Program-made: the position numbers and the translations under genes
Notes under the pieces: model-generated
The model's database searches: none
What the model saw: only the letters and a program-made list of their open reading frames with translations
What the model was told of the DNA's origin: nothing
Shown here: in pieces, positions 33,613-44,118 of the stretch
Numbering within the stretch: position 1 is the stretch's first letter
How the letters are laid out: each line of letters opens with the position of its first letter
From: Batrachochytrium dendrobatidis JAM81
Lineage: Eukaryota; Chytridiomycota; Chytridiomycetes; Rhizophydiales
Assembly: GCF_000203795.2 (NCBI RefSeq)
Contig: NW_006281102.1
Coordinates: forward strand, 1,536,106-1,600,105
Reading direction: 5' to 3'
Length of the DNA stretch: 64,000 nucleotides

Positions 33613-35965
33613 ATGTCGGATGCGTCTGTAGACCTTTTTCGGATCGGTGTACCAATGTGCTATACCATTGCAGTGATATTCGGTGTATTTGGCGTATATT
33701 TAGCATACTATAGCTACAATGCTAAAAATGCCGATCATTCAATCAGTTATTATCTTACTGCACGAAATACACAACCAATGCTGTTGGTCATATGGGGACT
33801 ATTTGGAACTGCTGTCGGTGCAGGGTAAGATGAGCAAAATTGCTAATTTAGACCATGTAGTTTTGTCAAGATTGTTTATGATTGCTTGATGCTATATTAA
33901 AAAAGTAATGGGCAATCTATGGTCTTGAGGTATTTTTATTATATTAATAGGGCTGTACTGAAAAGTTTTGACTTACGGTCTGCTCAAGAATATTTATTTC
34001 ACAGCCATATTCATGTAAAATGGAACACCATCTTGCAGTGATTGCCTTTTGCTTTGGATAGACAATGGTTGAATAGTGTGTCTATTGGACATTGACTTGC
34101 AATAGACACAATGTCCATCATATGATGTTCACAAACTATAGTTTTAAACTGAGGTTATTCTCATTTGGCATAGCCATACATTGCACAGTCGTCAAATCCA
34201 TACATTCCAATTTAGATATTGGATTTGGCTGCTCTCTACAAACCCCTTTTGTATTCTAAACCTCCATGTTCGCGCCTAGTTTAAAAGATTGCATGCATCA
34301 TGCATCTGTCGTTTTTATATCGATCAACAGAAGAAACATCTGTAAACTAAAGAGTTTAAAAACACAATATTGTTAAATGATGCGTTAAGCTAATCTTTAG
34401 TTCATGTTTAAAATCTAATTGTGTTTACAACACATCTAACCAGAGTCATCAATAACCCAGCAGCATTTATCACCGACTATCATACCGGTGCTGGATACCT
34501 AGGCATGGTTGCTATGTGCGTGTTTACTGGCCTCCCACTTCTTTTGGCAGGAATCTTGGGCCCTACGTTTAGATCCAAACTTCCGCAGGCTACATCTATT
34601 GCTGCATTTGCTAAATGGCGGTTTGGTGCAGAATTTGGTATATTAGTTACGATTGTATCTCTCATTACCATGGCTACTACTCTTGCCACTGAGCTCCAAT
34701 CCTTGTCAAATATGTATATCCAAGTCCTTGGTTTACCATTTGAAAAGCGATCTGGTCCAATTATATGTGCGGGAACCATACCATTGTTGTATATTCTGAT
34801 GAATGGCCTGTCAGCAAGTATGAGCTCAGTGCAGTTTCAGTCCTTGTTTGCCATGCTGATTTTCATGTTAACGTTGCTGTACTTGGGTGCCGTGTTTCGA
34901 CCTGGAGATATGGATGTTATTCCAGCGTATCTAGATACCACAGCAAAAGGACAAGCATCATTTATCAGTCTTGGTAGTCAATTGACTTCCTCGGCCATGT
35001 TTTCGGACGCCATGTGGTACGTATTTATTTGGTCAGATTACCAACTCAAACTTTTTATTGGGTTTGAATTTAAATTTGGATACAAATCACTATCCATTAG
35101 AGTTTTTTAAATAATCGGCATTTTGAATCTTCACATAAATACTTGTAGGCAACTGGTATGGTCGGCTCAATCGGATGCAACGATCAGGATCAGCTCGAGC
35201 GTTGCATGCATACTGGCATCAAGTGTTACTTTTATATTCAGTATTTTTAGTTTTTTAGCTGGATGGCTTGGTCTGGTTACGCACTCATGGGATGCTACTT
35301 CATCGACATCCAATTCAGGCATTGCATTTTTTCAAGCATTGCGGATGGCTACTCCAAAAAATGATCCACAATTTACTCCAGTTGGTCCAGCATGGCTTGC
35401 AACACTTATTTGCATGGCTGGTACAGCTCTTAATGCCTCATTTGTCAGTGCATACCAAGTCGGTCTTGTGAATACTATCACGAGCGTGGTTCTTGTTCGT
35501 GGGTTTTGTCCGAGCACGCATCTAGCTCGATTTATTCTTTTAGCTGTTAATATTCCCATTATTGTTGCATCAGTAGCTTTAATTGATGTAGCAGCTTGGG
35601 CATGTTGCGCACGACTCATTGCAACATGTTTCTTGGCTCCGACACTTATGGGTATGCTCGAATCACTCGATAAAATTGCCACAGGTGCATCGGCTATATT
35701 CGGGGTTCTTTCCTCACTTTTGTGTGTATTCATCTATGCATGGACCAAAGTAACTGAAAAAAAAGAACTGTCATCAAGTGCATACGATGTATTTTTTCAT
35801 TCCAAAACAGTTTGGCAGCCTCATGCTATTGCTCTGATTGTATCTGCAGTTGGGATGCTGCTGTATGCGTTGGTAGATATTGGTGTTCGATCCATGTATG
35901 GATGGACACTTCCTGATGCTCCAAAACCAGAAGAAAGCCCCGCCGAAGACAAAAAACCCGAATAA
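33613..35965 (+). CDS. Sodium:solute symporter family transporter, paralogue 1
   Basis: Three exons: 33613-33824, 34444-35016 and 35149-35965 (533 aa). It is a polytopic membrane protein with about 13 hydrophobic segments. It aligns throughout with the neighbour at 36533: SYYLTARNTQP versus EFFITARNTQP, GVINNPAAFITDYHTGAGYL versus the paralogue's PAAFVSDPTYGTGYLG, ATSIAAFAKWRFG versus ATSIASYGRWRFG, and SDAMWQLVWSAQSD versus SEAMWQRVWAAESE. This is the SSS fold, to which fungal DUR3 urea/polyamine transporters belong. The substrate is unknown. The alignment fixes both splice joins: the first is GG/A giving GAGVINN, and the second is TG/G giving AMWQLVW. The 619-nt first intron contains a truncated copy of the TIR element. 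The C-terminus is short and charged. Confidence 0.82.
33999..34305. mobile_element. Truncated MITE-like element inside an intron
   Basis: The left end is CACAGCCATATTCATGTAAA at 34000. The next ~300 bp are nearly identical to 26096-26396, then the match stops near 34305 (GCATGCATC) and no right TIR follows. It lies in intron 1 of the symporter gene, in the same orientation relative to the gene as the copy in the 25882 gene. Confidence 0.8.
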
Positions 35966-36532
35966 GCCTTACCCGTATCGAAAACGGCTCAATGAATTTG
36001 CAATGCGTAGAATAAACTATGCCTTGTTACAATTTTTTCGACATATTTATTTGGTGTTTCATTTTCAGATCATTGATCAAACATTTAGTGTCAAATTTTG
36101 AAAATGAAGCAGTCAAAATGTTTCAGTCGATTTGTTTGCTGGCTATGTAAACCCGTAAAGCATCAAAATGAGGAGCAAATCAAATCACACGATTGGATAC
36201 GAGGCGCCATATGGATAATAATTTCATCCAAACCACTCGCTTAAAACCAGCCGTAACATCTTTTTTCTTTTATACAAGTCTATTGTCAACTGCTCTACCG
36301 TGATCAATTTGTGGTTGTATCGACATATGTAAGTTTATTTTTGAGTTTGTGATGACATGCATTGTGTGCGATTGTTGAACTCGATGCATTCCTAGAATGC
36401 ATTCGGATTGTCCTGCTTTACAAAGTTTTAAGACTATTGCTACAACATTCCGACTCTTTGGTGTCCAGATTGCTAACTTTACTTTCAAGACATTCAACTT
36501 TATATTTTGCTTCAAGTCTATAAATAATTACA
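35966..36532. other. Spacer between the two symporter genes
   Basis: No gene or TIR end is seen. A TATAAATAA motif at ~36520-36528 lies too close to the ATG for a typical TATA box. The region upstream of it is pyrimidine-rich on the plus strand. Confidence 0.4.
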
Positions 36533-38104
36533 ATGGCACTTCTTGACAGTGTTGCCAGTAAAACTGGCCTTGCTCTTGCTATAGTCATTTCCATCCTCTT
36601 TGGTGCTGCAGCAGTTCTTTATTCCTTTTTTGGAACTGACCAATCCAAGGTCGATACCGAATTTTTCATTACTGCTCGTAACACTCAGCCGGTTCACCGA
36701 ATTGCATGGTCTTTCTTTGCTGGGTCGATGGGTGCGTGGGTTCTCTACGGACCTGCTGCATTTGTTAGTGATCCCACTTATGGTACTGGCTACCTTGGTC
36801 TAATTGCGTATGCTCTCTTTACCGGTCTTCCTCTTGTCATGCTTGCTTTTATGGGCACTTATCTCCGAAAAAATGTTCCTCATGCTACATCGATTGCTTC
36901 ATACGGTCGCTGGCGGTTCGGAACTGGCATTGAACTGCTTATTATGATCATTGTTGTTCTCAATCTGGGCATTGCACTCTTGGCCGAATACAGTGCCATT
37001 GGTGGCATTTTTCAAGACTTTTTCGGTGTACCATCTTGGGTACCCATTTTAGTCGTTGGTATAGTCACCATGTCTTACACTGCTACCGGTGGTCTCTATG
37101 TATCAATTGTTACTGATCAGTGGCAGGCTATCATGGCGCTTGTTCTGTTTGCCATTACTATTATCTACATGGGCGTTTCATTCCATGGCACTTCTCTTCC
37201 AAAACTCCCCGACTATCTCGGAGCCACTACTGTTGGATGGCAATCTTTTATTACTCTTGGTATCTCGCTCATCTCTGCCACATTCTTCTCTGAAGCCATG
37301 TGGCAGCGTGTTTGGGCCGCCGAATCTGAGCGATCTCTGCGCATTGGAGCTATTATTGGTTCCAGCATGTCTACGGTTGTTGTGGCTGTATTTGGTCTTG
37401 GTTCTATGCTAGCCTATTGGTCTGGCCGTGCAACTGCTGATGACAATTCCAACTTTGGCTACTTTCTTGCTTTCCGTGATTTGAACGGATACACCTCTGC
37501 TGCTATCCTAGTTGTTGTGATTCTTATTGCAGTCATCATGAACGAATCCGCTGTCGACTCGTTCCAAAACGCCATCACTGATGCTGTTGTGTCTGTCTTT
37601 GGATCATTTGGTGTCAAATTCCCCACCATGGGTGCTCGTTTGCTTGTTATCCTGTTCAATGTTCCTATCATGTATATCGGTACACTTGGATTGAGCGTTC
37701 TTGGCGTATTTCTAATTGGCAACATGATCACCACATGCATGTTTTTCCCACTTGTAGCAGGTTTAATCCCAGCCCTAAACCGAATCATTTCCTCATTCTC
37801 TGTCTGCCTTGCATGTCTGTTTTCATTCTTTTCCGTCATGGTTTATGGCAAAATTATGACAGGAGATATCTCGACCGGTTTATTGACCTACTTTTATACT
37901 GTGTATGATGTTAACGCCTTTTTGACTGCCTCGGTTTCATCGATAGTTTGGTTAGTCGTATTCACCGGTATTGACTTGGCGTTCCGTAAGCTTACTGGAA
38001 GAGAAATGCCCAATCTACCTTTCCCTTCCAAAGCTGCTCTTGCTTTCAGCACCAGAAAATCTATTGTCGAAGTTCCTGAAGCTCAAGGACCCCGTATTGC
38101 ATAA
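36533..38104 (+). CDS. Sodium:solute symporter family transporter, paralogue 2 (intronless)
   Basis: 523 aa in a single uninterrupted exon with about 13 membrane segments. The conserved SSS regions are EFFITARNTQPVHRIAW, ATSIASYGRWRFGTG, YVSIVTDQWQAIMALVLF, FFSEAMWQRVWAAESERSLR, and MNESAVDSFQNAITDAV near the expected cation-binding helices. It is expected in the plasma membrane, using an ion gradient to import a small solute. Urea or polyamine, as for DUR3, is one option, but the substrate cannot be read from the sequence. Codon use is richer in C-ending codons (ATC, GTC, CTC, TTC) than its three-exon paralogue next door, which suggests higher expression. The absence of introns points to intron loss or retroposition. 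Confidence 0.85.
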   Translation: MALLDSVASKTGLALAIVISILFGAAAVLYSFFGTDQSKVDTEFFITARNTQPVHRIAWSFFAGSMGAWVLYGPAAFVSDPTYGTGYLGLIAYALFTGLPLVMLAFMGTYLRKNVPHATSIASYGRWRFGTGIELLIMIIVVLNLGIALLAEYSAIGGIFQDFFGVPSWVPILVVGIVTMSYTATGGLYVSIVTDQWQAIMALVLFAITIIYMGVSFHGTSLPKLPDYLGATTVGWQSFITLGISLISATFFSEAMWQRVWAAESERSLRIGAIIGSSMSTVVVAVFGLGSMLAYWSGRATADDNSNFGYFLAFRDLNGYTSAAILVVVILIAVIMNESAVDSFQNAITDAVVSVFGSFGVKFPTMGARLLVILFNVPIMYIGTLGLSVLGVFLIGNMITTCMFFPLVAGLIPALNRIISSFSVCLACLFSFFSVMVYGKIMTGDISTGLLTYFYTVYDVNAFLTASVSSIVWLVVFTGIDLAFRKLTGREMPNLPFPSKAALAFSTRKSIVEVPEAQGPRIA

Positions 38105-38827
38105 TTTTAATTCATTTATTGTCGAGAATCCCAAAGCTTTTTTAAAGTATTTTTCTTTGGGCCAGCTCACATTTATAATAAAAATTACCACCAAGCTACT
38201 CATTTAGCATCACAATCGTATTCATGTAAATAGAGCACTAAATAAGGGTGTTGGTGTATCAAACAGCCGGTTTTGTTTAGTGGGTGTCATCGGATTAAAC
38301 AATATTGTGTTTTTTGAAGTGTATTGCTCTTGTCCATTTTTATACAAAAAACTGAGTAAATGGTCAATCTACCACTCTTTTCCCCTCAAAAACAAACATT
38401 TCAAGTCGACATTAGATGACCGACATGAAAACAGAGCTTGTTCCATGACATGATCGTGTTATATATATGTTGGTTGTGTAAACCCAATACTTGCAGTAAC
38501 ACACTGTTTGAATGTGATGTGTGTAGTGCACGTCCCATGTGTTTGATTCCCGTTCACTCTTTCCCATCTTTTGTAGCGTGTATGCTTTTCAAGGATTTCT
38601 AAACAATGAGATGCAATGCTTCCCAACACACGTCTTATTTTAGACAGTACTCCATTCTATAATAATGGGTTTGTGCGTCAAACCATTCCAGACACCGAGA
38701 ATACCAAAACCAATTTATAGTAGAAAAACAACACATATGTAACCATTGTTTATTCTGAGAAAAATAAACATATTCAAGATAAATACAGGTGGTCCATGTT
38801 ACATGAATTGGCTGCAACTCTGGATTA
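38105..38827. other. Convergent 3' region filled by one TIR element
   Basis: Lies between the symporter stop and the NHX stop. The element at 38211-38816 occupies most of it. No gene is seen. Confidence 0.6.
38211..38816. mobile_element. MITE-like element, decayed TIRs
   Basis: The left end is ACAATCGTATTCATGTAAAT at 38212. The right end is CCATGTTACATGAATTGGCTGCA (core ACATGAATTGGCTGCA, 38801-38816), which is the reverse complement of the family left end with a few changes. About 600 bp, non-coding. The right border is 11 bp from the NHX stop codon. Confidence 0.55.
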
Positions 38828-41655
38828 CTATTTTTTTGGTTTCCATGACGTACCATTCACGTCTAAAAACGTATCCTCATCATCATTGCTACCAAAACCA
38901 CCTACCCCACTTGCGCGACACGTACTGGTTGTCGCAGTAATCCCCGACTCATTTTCAACAGCAGTATGCATAAACACATTACCTCCAAATAAAGTTCCCA
39001 GTCCAATATGCTTTTCATGTTGGGCTGCTGGTAACACCAAAGGGGTGGTTGTTCCATCACCGTGGTGCATGGGTTGAACACTCCGTGTAGCTGCATCAGC
39101 TTTGGTAGGTAAATGTGCTCGAGCAGTTCCAAAAGGTCGTGTAGGAGAATCTGCAGCAGACGTATTCCTAACAACACCACTCAAACTTGATGTGGACACT
39201 GATGCATGGTTTAAACGATCTGTTCCTATAGATTGATGTGAGGACGCACTAGTAGAACCAGTTCCAGTAAAAGCAACGCTGTCCGAGGTATCGCGCTGAG
39301 ACAATACACGCAGGTTTATCTTTGGCATAGAGATGTCGGGCAAAGAGATTAATGCAGGTTTCAAATTTTGATTTCCAAATATACGACGAGCAGAGTTGGT
39401 AGATAAATTTAGAGACGGTGATGTGCTAGCAGATGGCTCAAGATTTCCGTGTCGCTCGTCACAAATGTCTGCTCCGCTGGATGACAGCAATGGTTGACGA
39501 GTCGGACTTGATGATTCAGATGGACGATGCTCAACAGAAAAGCGCTCAACATTATTACCACGTGAAACTGGACTTCGTCTCCAACCTGACTGAGTGAATA
39601 AAGGTTTTAACCACTGAGCATCAAAACTCAAAAACCAATGGTTCGAGACTTGATCATCGTGGTGATTGAATCCAAAATCAAGCGAATCTGTAGATTGGTG
39701 GACAGGTAAATCGTATTCATAATCTTGCTCAAGTGTATTGTGTGCATCTTCACTACGCGGTGGGTCGTGTCGAATATATCTCCTACGATGTTGTTCACCA
39801 ACAGACATTTGCTCATCCTCCTCCTCGCTTGTATCTGATTCTGCCACAACACCGTCTGATAGTCGAATCATGCCACCTCTGCTATTTCCACTTCTGGCAA
39901 TTTTGGTAGAAACACCAGTGCAAATATGCAGTCGTTCCAGAGCCAAATGTGTCGTTCCTCCAAGTAAAACAATACTAACTACACACACGACTAGAGTAGT
40001 CGTTCTTACAACCGGGCCAGCCTTTCCCTCAACATTAAATGCCAAAGCAAATGCAATGGCTCCACGAAGACCAGCCCACCATATCATGAGCTGATGATTA
40101 CGAGGAATCATGTCATTCACTGTATCGCCCCTTGTACGTGGAAACTCAAGAATATCGTCCAAAGGCTGATCGTGGGCATCACTTTCTTGTCTAGTGGATG
40201 CATTGCGGACAACTCCTAGCCTTCTCACCCTTTTATGCGAGCCCCATCTTCTCGATACAACATTGATCAGTTTTGCTAGCGGAATAGTCGAAACATACCT
40301 TGCAAACATAATCACCACCAGTGTAAGCAAAATCAACACGGGATAGTAAGCTTGATCAGTTTGGGTAAATAGTGCTACACCCAGGTAGATAAACACGAAA
40401 TTTTCCGACATCTGAGAAAGCACTCGAAACATGTATTTTGTTGTCCGTCTGCTTCTAATGCTCATGTTATCATATGCGTAGTGTTTAAGCGTGATGCCGC
40501 AAAAAAGAAGAGAAACGATCCCCGAGAGTTGAATGGCGTTGGATAAAAGATAGGACGAATACGCAAGGAGAGTAATCAGACACGATTCAAGTGACGAGTA
40601 CAAGTGCAACTGAGTGTGTTTCAACATGAGAGCACACATCAATGCAATGATGATGCCAATAAGTACTGATCCAAAAAAAACTCCAAGAAAAGATCCAATA
40701 CCATGCAATAAAGTCAAGAGTGTCAATGATTTCCCCTGGAACTTGCCCAAGGTGCTAAACAGCACAATGGCTACCGAGTCATTAAGAATGCTTTCACCAA
40801 AAATGATTGCAAACAGTTTAGGATCTACTTTCATCTGATGAAATATGGACAAAATGGTGACTGGATCAGTGGACGAGAGAATAGCTCCAAAAACAAAGCA
40901 GTCGAGGAATGTCATGTCCAGACCTGGCATTCCAACCGACACGATTGCAAAAATGAGCACTCTAATTAAACACACATGTTAATTCAAGACCATACATAAA
41001 AACGTGATACTTGTAAGTATACACTTGACATACCCAATGACAGTTGTAGAAATAAATGTTCCACAAAAAGCAAAGATGAGAATAGATCCAAAGTTTTTAA
41101 AAAAGTTGCGTCGTTTCATATCGTATCCTGAATTGAAGATAATTGGCGGGAGAAGTAGATTAAAAAAGTATCGATGGTCAAAAGTTACCATTTCCTTGAT
41201 TCCGCCAGTTCCAGCTTATTTTGAAAGATTCATGTGGAATGAATAAAAAATTAGAAGTGGTCATGGTTTGTACAAAACTGGAGTTCAAGCCAGGGTTATG
41301 CCCATTTAAACTTTTACTATTTGCATGGCACCAAGAATATAAAACAAGTCTGTCACTTACCAGGTGAGAATCGGATGACAGCCCCAACAAGCGACCCAAG
41401 AAAAATTGACACAACCGTTTCATGAATAAACCGAATCTGTCGGCGTTGCAGATAGTAGCTTGTAAGTAGAATGCACACCAAGATCGACACTAGGATCAAC
41501 AGAGCCCAAGAAGTGGACACTTCTTCTTGGGTTGCAGGCAAGGGGGTGTGTGAGGGTAAAGAAGGAAGGTTTGGCTGAGTTGAAGTTGTTGGATCATTGG
41601 TTGTAGACATGGCTACTTGTACGAATGCAGAAGTTGTCTGTAGTATTTGATGCAT
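38828..41655 (-). CDS. NHX1: Na+/H+ exchanger, CPA1/NHX (endosomal-vacuolar type)
   Basis: Three exons: 41361-41655, 41034-41214 and 38828-40961 (869 aa). About 12 membrane helices span residues ~50-510. Diagnostic blocks are [50 protein letters not shown], and the ion-binding [15 protein letters not shown] with its Asn-Asp pair, followed by [13 protein letters not shown]. These enzymes exchange luminal protons for Na+ or K+ and set endosome/vacuole pH. The last ~360 residues are a long hydrophilic Ser-rich tail, longer than in yeast Nhx1 and probably regulatory. The gene starts at the Met at 41655; a second Met 15 codons later is also possible. Exon 2 joins as [14 protein letters not shown]. 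Confidence 0.9.
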
Positions 41656-42248
41656 GAATGCTAGACTTTATTGTATAGTTGTAACAGATCCTGATAATGG
41701 TATTATAGCTGTATTCACGTAAAATAAAACACTTGTATTTTGCTTTGGAACAAGTCAACTATTCGCTGCGTTTTCTTATTCTAAATTGACTTTCAATTCT
41801 TGGTGTGAAATCGCACACTGTATAAACCTATTTGCTATTAGTCTCATTCACGTAAAATGAAACACTTTATCTTGAAATAAACAATTGTTGAATATTCATT
41901 TCTTTCTATTAGAAATCGATTACTTTTATCAAAACTTATTCGCGCTTCTAGTTCAAGATTGCATGAATGTATTTTGATTTGACGTGGATATAGCTGTAAA
42001 CTGTCGGCAGGATCAAGAATAAACGGTTGGAGTATCATGCTGAATCAGTGCAAAGTTTGTTTTATTATTTAGTTCTAAAACACTGATAATGTGGTTGAAT
42101 ACTACATTCTATAATAAATCACATGCATAGATTACAAGGTTGTAAAAATAGTTGAATCGTGATGTTTCAGAATTTAAATCCAAAACAATCCATTAGAAAA
42201 TAAAACACACTTTGAATGGCCAAAGTTCATAAAAACAGAACTAGCACC
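41656..42248. other. Intergenic region with nested TIR elements
   Basis: Contains the NHX promoter near 41656-41700 and the elements at 41704-42000. AT-rich remainder with no gene. Confidence 0.5.
41704..42000. mobile_element. MITE-like element(s), possibly nested
   Basis: The outer left end is ATAGCTGTATTCACGTAAAA at 41705. A second, inner left end is CTCATTCACGTAAAATGAAA at 41843. The right end near 41981-42000 is GACGTGGATATAGCTGTAAA. Two left ends facing one right end suggest insertion of one copy into another. Confidence 0.55.
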
Positions 42249-43695
42249 TCAACCATCAGCTTTAAAATTTAATGGTTGGCTGATACGATGGTATAGTGTT
42301 TCAGACGAAGGTGGAAGTTCTAATCTGAAGGAGCTGATGGGCACATTAAACGATGTTGCTAGACCACTCGCGTCAATACCGTTCATGGTAAAATATCCTT
42401 GCATACCAATCAGCACATCGTTGAAATTAGACAGTTCTGGACTGCATGATTGGTAAGTAGTACTCCTGTTATCAGCTAAAATTGTAACATACACGTTGTT
42501 TACCAAATGAACACATATTCAGTCGTTAGTATCTTTAAAACACATTAATCCAACAAAACCTCACGAAGCTGTATCTAGTCAAACCCAAAACATGTATAAA
42601 CATACCATTGAATAGAGGAAGCGTGCCAACAACTCCATCACCGCTTATCAATTCAAAATGGCCAGATTTGAAGGTGAACACCCAAGATCGTCGTTGCAAT
42701 TGGATCTGAACAAACCGAGACGAGTCAGGATCAAATGAAATATGTATTCGGTAGGCGAAGCCCTTGTAAACATCATCGATCAGGTCACCAAACGAAGTTG
42801 TAGAGACGATAACAGAAACACCTTCAGTGGGACTGTTGAAGAAAGTATTCTGACCAAATTCTGGAAACAAGGAAACGCCGGATTGGGGATGAACAAGAAA
42901 GCGTTTCTGCTCGATATCGGTAACATAGGAGTCGAGATAGTCTACAAACTCGCCAAGATCGTAATTGTATTTTTCGGCCTCTGGACATATATTAAGCAAG
43001 CGACCATAAACAGACAAGCTTTCAGTCATGCATATAACTCTGTTGCATGATCGAGTGCCTGACAGAAACCCAAGGTAAGCTCCGCCCATTGGATCGTTGA
43101 CCAAAAACGGTTCAGATAGACGGTAGTCGCAAGAGTATTGATACACTTGGATGGAGCCAAAGAGAGCAGGAGCAGTCTGATGCTGTATGCCCATCATAGT
43201 ATATAGCAAGATGAGTTGCCTGACACTTGAAATATGCAAGTAGTCCTTGAGCAAGGCTTTATAAACACTGATATGACAAGGAGGTTCAAAAGAGTGTAGA
43301 AGCAAAGGACAGTCGACCAAGACAAGTTTGAGTCTGTTACAAATGCAACTCATCCGCACATAATCGTCCATGAAACCGGCGTATTCATTAAAGTGAGTCC
43401 TGAACATAGATCGATAGCAAGAATCCACATGATTTGAAGCTGTAACAAGTGGAATGCCGTACAGTTTACACTGACGAAGCCATATGCTGGAGTGCGATGC
43501 AGCCGCATGCCAACACCAACAAGTCTGAGCACAGGAGAGCACATCAATGTACTGCAAGAAAGAAAACACCAACAACAGCAGTTCAGGCGGCAGTGACTGG
43601 ATGTGGATGTGAGTGCGGAAAGAAGACTTCTTTCTTGTGTAGTGTCTGATCAGGTCGGTGTGGATGATGTTTACCTTCTCAGCAGATCCCATCAT
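42249..43695 (-). CDS. FBXO3: F-box protein with SUKH-like and ApaG (DUF525) domains, FBXO3-like
   Basis: Two exons, 42606-43695 and 42249-42475 (438 aa), join as PLFN/ADNRSTTYQ. Residues ~35-75 are an F-box (LPPELLLLVFSFLQYIDVLS...CWCWHAAA...IWLRQC). The middle region (VRQLILLYTMMGI followed by APALFGSIQVYQY) matches the SMI1/KNR4 (SUKH) region of FBXO3. Residues ~300-430 form an ApaG beta-sandwich: AYRIHISFDPDSSRFVQIQL, RRSWVFTFKSGHFE, GDGVVGTLPLF, YQSCSPEL, and GMQGYFTMNG with ATSFNVPISSFRLELP. By analogy it is the substrate receptor of an SCF ubiquitin ligase. The ligand of the ApaG domain is unknown. The domain order matches animal FBXO3. Confidence 0.88.
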
Positions 43696-44118
43696 GACAA
43701 CCGCAATGGTTTTTAGTCAAGTTTTACCAGACTACACGTGGCCGTCCATTCCGACTTGCATTTCTTTTAGGGTTTCTTTTAGGATTTCTTTAGGATTTCC
43801 TTTAGGATTCTTTTAGGGTTTACACTCCACTTGCCGTCATTGATTCTCATTGATTCCCATGCGACAATCTGACTGCAGGGTCGTGTAGAAACGATCAACA
43901 GTCTGTGGCCGTGCATCAAGACAATAAAGGGAATCGATGCGATTGCAGTCCATGACATTGTTTTGATTCTTTGATTTTAAGCCATCAAAAACAAGCCTGC
44001 AAAGAGTCAGACTGCAACATGGACGGGATTCGACGGTTAGCAAGTCGCGTCGGTTGGCTGAAACAATGCTTTGGATTGCTGGTTAGACTTTACTTTTTAC
44101 TATATCAAGACTGTTGTT
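43696..44118. other. Divergent promoter region of the F-box and SulP genes
   Basis: No gene is seen. Contains the degenerate TTTAGG-type array at 43763-43821, about 70 bp upstream of the F-box start. Confidence 0.5.
43763..43821 (+). repeat. Short telomere-like degenerate tandem repeat
   Basis: Five units of 11-12 bp of the form TTCTTTTAGGGT / TTCTTTAGGAT, each containing TTTAGG. The first and last units contain the full telomere-type TTTAGGG. Interstitial, since genes lie on both sides. Confidence 0.7.

Noticed and set aside
43763..43821. Chromosome end
   Set aside because: The telomere-like units are few, degenerate and flanked by genes on both sides.
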